Shown one piece after another: positions 42,336-44,746 of a stretch of DNA of 44,746 bases (its first letter is position 1; each line of letters starts with the position of its first letter). The notes beneath the pieces were generated by a model that was not told the DNA's origin, made no database searches, and saw only the letters and a list, made by a program, of their open reading frames with translations. The translations under genes and the position numbers were made by a program. Origin of the DNA: Acidobacteriota bacterium (GTDB lineage Bacteria; Acidobacteriota; Vicinamibacteria; Vicinamibacterales; UBA8438); NCBI GenBank assembly GCA_002726085.1, contig PBRZ01000067.1:1-44746 (forward strand), given 5' to 3'.

Positions 42336-42395
42336 ACGACCCTGCCTGACTCGCCCCGTCTCCGGCGTCAGCACGCTCGACGTTCGCGTCGGCGT
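42332..42395 (+). repeat. Two-copy inverted repeat, copy 2
   Basis: The plus-strand partner of 29281-29343, sharing the exact core CGTCAGCACGCTCGACGT. It begins exactly where kinase stub 3 loses homology, so it may be involved in, or a marker of, the rearrangement. The following 42396-42585 shows nothing recognisable. Confidence 0.55.
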
Positions 42396-42585
42396 GCGGT
42401 GGTGTTGAAAGGTCAGTTGTGGCCACCAGCGCGGTGAGGCTACTAAGATCGGGTTCGTCGTGAGTGTGGATTGTGCTTCTGCTCGAATGGTCGAGACCCC
42501 GTGTGGCGCATGGCACACGCATCGGTCGACCAGTTATGGTCGAACGATCAGACTTGTGCGAGGATAAGCGGGACGGGGGACGACC

Positions 42586-43569
42586 ATGAGCAACTGGCTG
42601 CCGCGGATCTTGATCGGGACGATACTCGCCACGCTACTGGGAGCGGCGACCCAGGCCGCACAAGAGACGGACCCCGTGGAGGTGCACCGCGCGGCGGCTC
42701 GCGCGGCGGCGGGCGAGGAGCACCTGGCCCTGCTCGAGACGGTGTGCCGCGTGCCACGACCCATTCAGACTGGCGCCGCGAACGCCTCGCGGCCCCCTCG
42801 AGCGGTGCCACCTCCCGAGGACTGGTACGCCGAACCGGCACAGGTATTCGACAACCTCTACTTCGTCGGCACCCAGGACCATGGCGCCTGGGCCGTTACG
42901 ACGTCGGACGGGATCATCATCATCGATGCGCTCTACGACTACGCCGTCGAGGCCGCCGTTGTTGACGGCCTGAGAAAGCTGGGACTCGACCCCGAGGACA
43001 TCACCCAGGTGGTCATCAGTCACGGCCACGGTGACCATCACGGGGGTGCCAAATATCTGCAGGAACAGTTCGGGGCCCAGATTGTGATGGGTGCTCCAGA
43101 CTGGGACCTCGTCGAGCGCAGCACTCGTGACCCGATTCCGAGCCGGGATATGGTCGCGACCGACGAGATGGAGATCAGGCTTGGTGAAACGACCGTCACG
43201 CTCTACCTGACGCCGGGGCACACTGCGGGCACCGTTTCGACGATGATCGAGGTTCGCGACCGAGGCCGGTCACACCTGACCGCTTCCTGGGGCGGCACGT
43301 CGTTGTTCGCCACCACGTCCCAGGAATCGATTCAGGCCTACATCGACTCGGCGGTGCGCTATCAGCAGCTCATCGAGACGCGTGGCGCGGACGTCCTGAT
43401 CGCCAACCACACCAGCTTCGACCGCACACCCGACAAGCTCGCGGCGCTCGCGGACCGCCAGCCCAGCGATCCGCATCCGTACGTCATTGGCACAGACGCG
43501 GTGCGGAGTTACGTGAAGGTGGCCGAGGAATGCGCCCGTGCCGAGCTTGCGCGACGGATGGCGGAATAG
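42586..43569 (+). CDS. Metallo-beta-lactamase fold hydrolase, exported (subclass B3-like)
   Basis: A 327-residue exported MBL-fold protein. ATG 42586 follows GGGGGA and gives signal ILIGTILATLLGAATQAAQ. The zinc site is complete: H146-G-H148-G-D150-H151 in SHGHGDHHGG, H212 in TPGHTAGT, and H275 in IANHTSFD. The layout (HxHxDH, late His, no B1-type Cys) resembles subclass B3 beta-lactamases and related exported lactonases. An extra N-terminal helical region (residues 28-75) precedes the fold. Substrate unknown; beta-lactamase activity is possible but many relatives act on other esters or lactones. It stands alone, 51 bases before the next gene. Confidence 0.87.
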   Translation: MSNWLPRILIGTILATLLGAATQAAQETDPVEVHRAAARAAAGEEHLALLETVCRVPRPIQTGAANASRPPRAVPPPEDWYAEPAQVFDNLYFVGTQDHGAWAVTTSDGIIIIDALYDYAVEAAVVDGLRKLGLDPEDITQVVISHGHGDHHGGAKYLQEQFGAQIVMGAPDWDLVERSTRDPIPSRDMVATDEMEIRLGETTVTLYLTPGHTAGTVSTMIEVRDRGRSHLTASWGGTSLFATTSQESIQAYIDSAVRYQQLIETRGADVLIANHTSFDRTPDKLAALADRQPSDPHPYVIGTDAVRSYVKVAEECARAELARRMAE

Positions 43570-43620
43570 AATCTTGCGGGCCGTGATCGAGCCGTGTGGC
43601 TGGTTCAAGGAGGGGTTTAG

Positions 43621-44625
43621 ATGAGCGTTCAACGTGTCACGAGCGGTCGTGTTCTCGGCGTCCTGATTGTGGTTGCGTCCCTGTCCCTGTCGCCGGCATC
43701 TGCCGTCGCGCAGCCGTCATCGTCCGCTGGGACATCCGTGCCACGTACGGCCGACGGGCAACCGGATCTTCAGGGCGTCTGGGATTTCGGTTCCGTGACC
43801 CCGCTGCAGCGACCCGCCTCGCTGGCCGGAAAAACGTTTCTGACTGAGGAGGAAGTGTCTGCGCTGGAAACCCAGGCGGCAGCAGGGCGAGTCGACCGCC
43901 CACCGCGCGCCGGCGACCCCGGCAGCTACAACCAGTTCTGGTTTGCCGGGGGCACGAAGGTCTCTGGGACCAGGCGAACGTCACTGATTTCCGATCCGCC
44001 AGATGGGCAACTGCCTGCCTATACCCCAGAGGGAGAGGCCCGGATGGCCGCCCGCGCGGATGCGCGACGTCGGAACGCGGGTCCGGAGGACCGCGACGTC
44101 GACGAACGGTGCATCCTAGGTTTCAATTCCGGACCCCCGATGCTGCCGGGTGCGTACAACAACCTCGTCCAGGTGTTTCAGGTTCCAGGATACGTCGTGA
44201 TTCTCAACGAGATGGTGAACGACGTGCGCGTCATCCCGCTGGACGGGCGTCCGGCGCTCCCCTCGCATATACGGCAGTGGAAGGGCGATTCACGCGGCCG
44301 CTGGGAGGGCGAAACGCTGGTGGTCGAGACCCGGAACTTCAGGGACCTTGGCACCGGACACCCGGCGCCCAACATGGAACGCCTCGAAGCCCTGGGCCCG
44401 CAACTCCACCTGACCGAGCGCTTCAGCCGCCTCGACGGCGACACGCTTTTCTATGCGTTCACGATTGACGAGCCGACCGCGTTTGCACGGTCCTGGACCG
44501 TTGAGACGACGATGACGAAGACGGCGGACCCGCTCTACGAGTATGCCTGCCACGAAGGCAACTACGGACTCCTCAATATCCTTGCCGGCGCTCGGGCCGA
44601 AGCTCGTGCCACCGACGCTCGGTAA
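43621..44625 (+). CDS. Exported protein of unknown function (paralogue of 21317-22351)
   Basis: A 334-residue exported protein behind a strong GGAGG, with signal VLGVLIVVASLSLSPASAVAQ. It shares the whole layout of the protein at 21317: RTADGQPDLQGVWDFGSVTP, FLTEEEVSALE, DERCILGFNSGPPMLPGAYNN, VVILNEMVNDVRVIPLDGRP, WEGETLVVETRNFRDLG, and YEYACHEGNYGLLNILAGAR. The position of HEMIH in the other copy is NEMVN here, so that possible metal motif is not conserved, while CHEGNY is. No function is known. The following 121 bases to the window end show nothing recognisable. Confidence 0.77.
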   Translation: MSVQRVTSGRVLGVLIVVASLSLSPASAVAQPSSSAGTSVPRTADGQPDLQGVWDFGSVTPLQRPASLAGKTFLTEEEVSALETQAAAGRVDRPPRAGDPGSYNQFWFAGGTKVSGTRRTSLISDPPDGQLPAYTPEGEARMAARADARRRNAGPEDRDVDERCILGFNSGPPMLPGAYNNLVQVFQVPGYVVILNEMVNDVRVIPLDGRPALPSHIRQWKGDSRGRWEGETLVVETRNFRDLGTGHPAPNMERLEALGPQLHLTERFSRLDGDTLFYAFTIDEPTAFARSWTVETTMTKTADPLYEYACHEGNYGLLNILAGARAEARATDAR

Positions 44626-44746
44626 TCAGACAAGACTCAACCCTTTTTCCATTCACCGCTCCGTCCTGGCGCGTCGCTTCGCGGGCCTCGCCGGCGCCAT
44701 CTAGGCGGGTCTGATCGGCTGATTCGCAGCGGCGTATGCCTCTAGC

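Noticed and set aside
1-44746. CRISPR array, prophage or defence island
   Set aside because: No regularly spaced direct repeats, no phage structural genes and no cas genes were seen; only one integrase tail and one nucleotidyltransferase remnant.

Overview
The window looks like high-GC chromosome from the Acidobacteriota, most likely the Vicinamibacteria. This is inferred from gene content: two orphan FtsX/MacB-type permeases of the acidobacterial ADOP type, one with its own PadR regulator, two secreted quinoprotein dehydrogenases, a DUF5916 outer-membrane-like protein, remnants of Ser/Thr kinases of the acidobacterial style, and many exported proteins of unknown function. No rRNA, intact insertion sequence, prophage or CRISPR array is visible.

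Layout. 1-2.4 kb: end of a phosphonate gene pair (phnW, 5' truncated by the window edge, plus an organophosphate/phosphonate-type MFS carrier). 2.6-5.9 kb: a lipoprotein penicillin-acylase-type Ntn hydrolase facing a nitrilase. 6.3-9.2 kb: a tightly overlapping operon apbE - DUF4266 lipoprotein - DUF3570 protein (frameshifted) - thioredoxin. 9.3-12.1 kb: a FlgO/TolB-like + CBM9-like + DUF5916 fusion. 12.2-13.5 kb: DUF1223 and a small exported protein. 13.6-16.7 kb: PadR + ADOP permease under a long inverted-repeat operator. 16.9-17.8 kb: DUF4159. 17.8-21.2 kb: nucleotidyltransferase remnant, PadR stub, and a second ADOP permease with an in-frame amber codon. 21.3-25.6 kb: an exported protein family of unknown function, an amidohydrolase, an SMP-30-like propeller protein and an esterase remnant. 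25.6-28.0 kb: di-heme cytochrome c + PQQ dehydrogenase operon. 28.2-33.2 kb: ADC-like exported protein, unknown gene, S1-domain protein, NHL-repeat protein. 33.4-35.7 kb: a probably transferred and eroded stretch (tRNA-Leu fragment, VanZ/DUF2809-like membrane protein, inactive beta-lactamase-like protein, integrase tail). 35.8-40.3 kb: second PQQ dehydrogenase, VOC remnant, patatin, glucose/sorbosone dehydrogenase. 40.4-44.6 kb: kinase and peptidase fragments, a Tat-exported PEP-mutase/isocitrate-lyase-type protein, a metallo-beta-lactamase and a second copy of the unknown exported family.

Two patterns stand out. First, intergenic DNA is full of decaying genes: N-terminal stubs, C-terminal tails, and genes that kept both ends but lost the middle. 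Together with one frameshift and one nonsense codon in otherwise intact genes, this suggests ongoing genome erosion. Second, an about 28-base promoter-like element ending in a perfect TATAAT occurs three times. Two copies lie back to back with antisense tRNA-Leu(CAA)-like sequences, and the third places its start point at the ATG, which suggests a leaderless mRNA. The metabolic theme is periplasmic oxidation (PQQ enzymes and cytochrome c) and hydrolysis of organic substrates (amidohydrolase, acylase, nitrilase, metallo-beta-lactamase, patatin), consistent with a heterotroph. The habitat cannot be read from the sequence.
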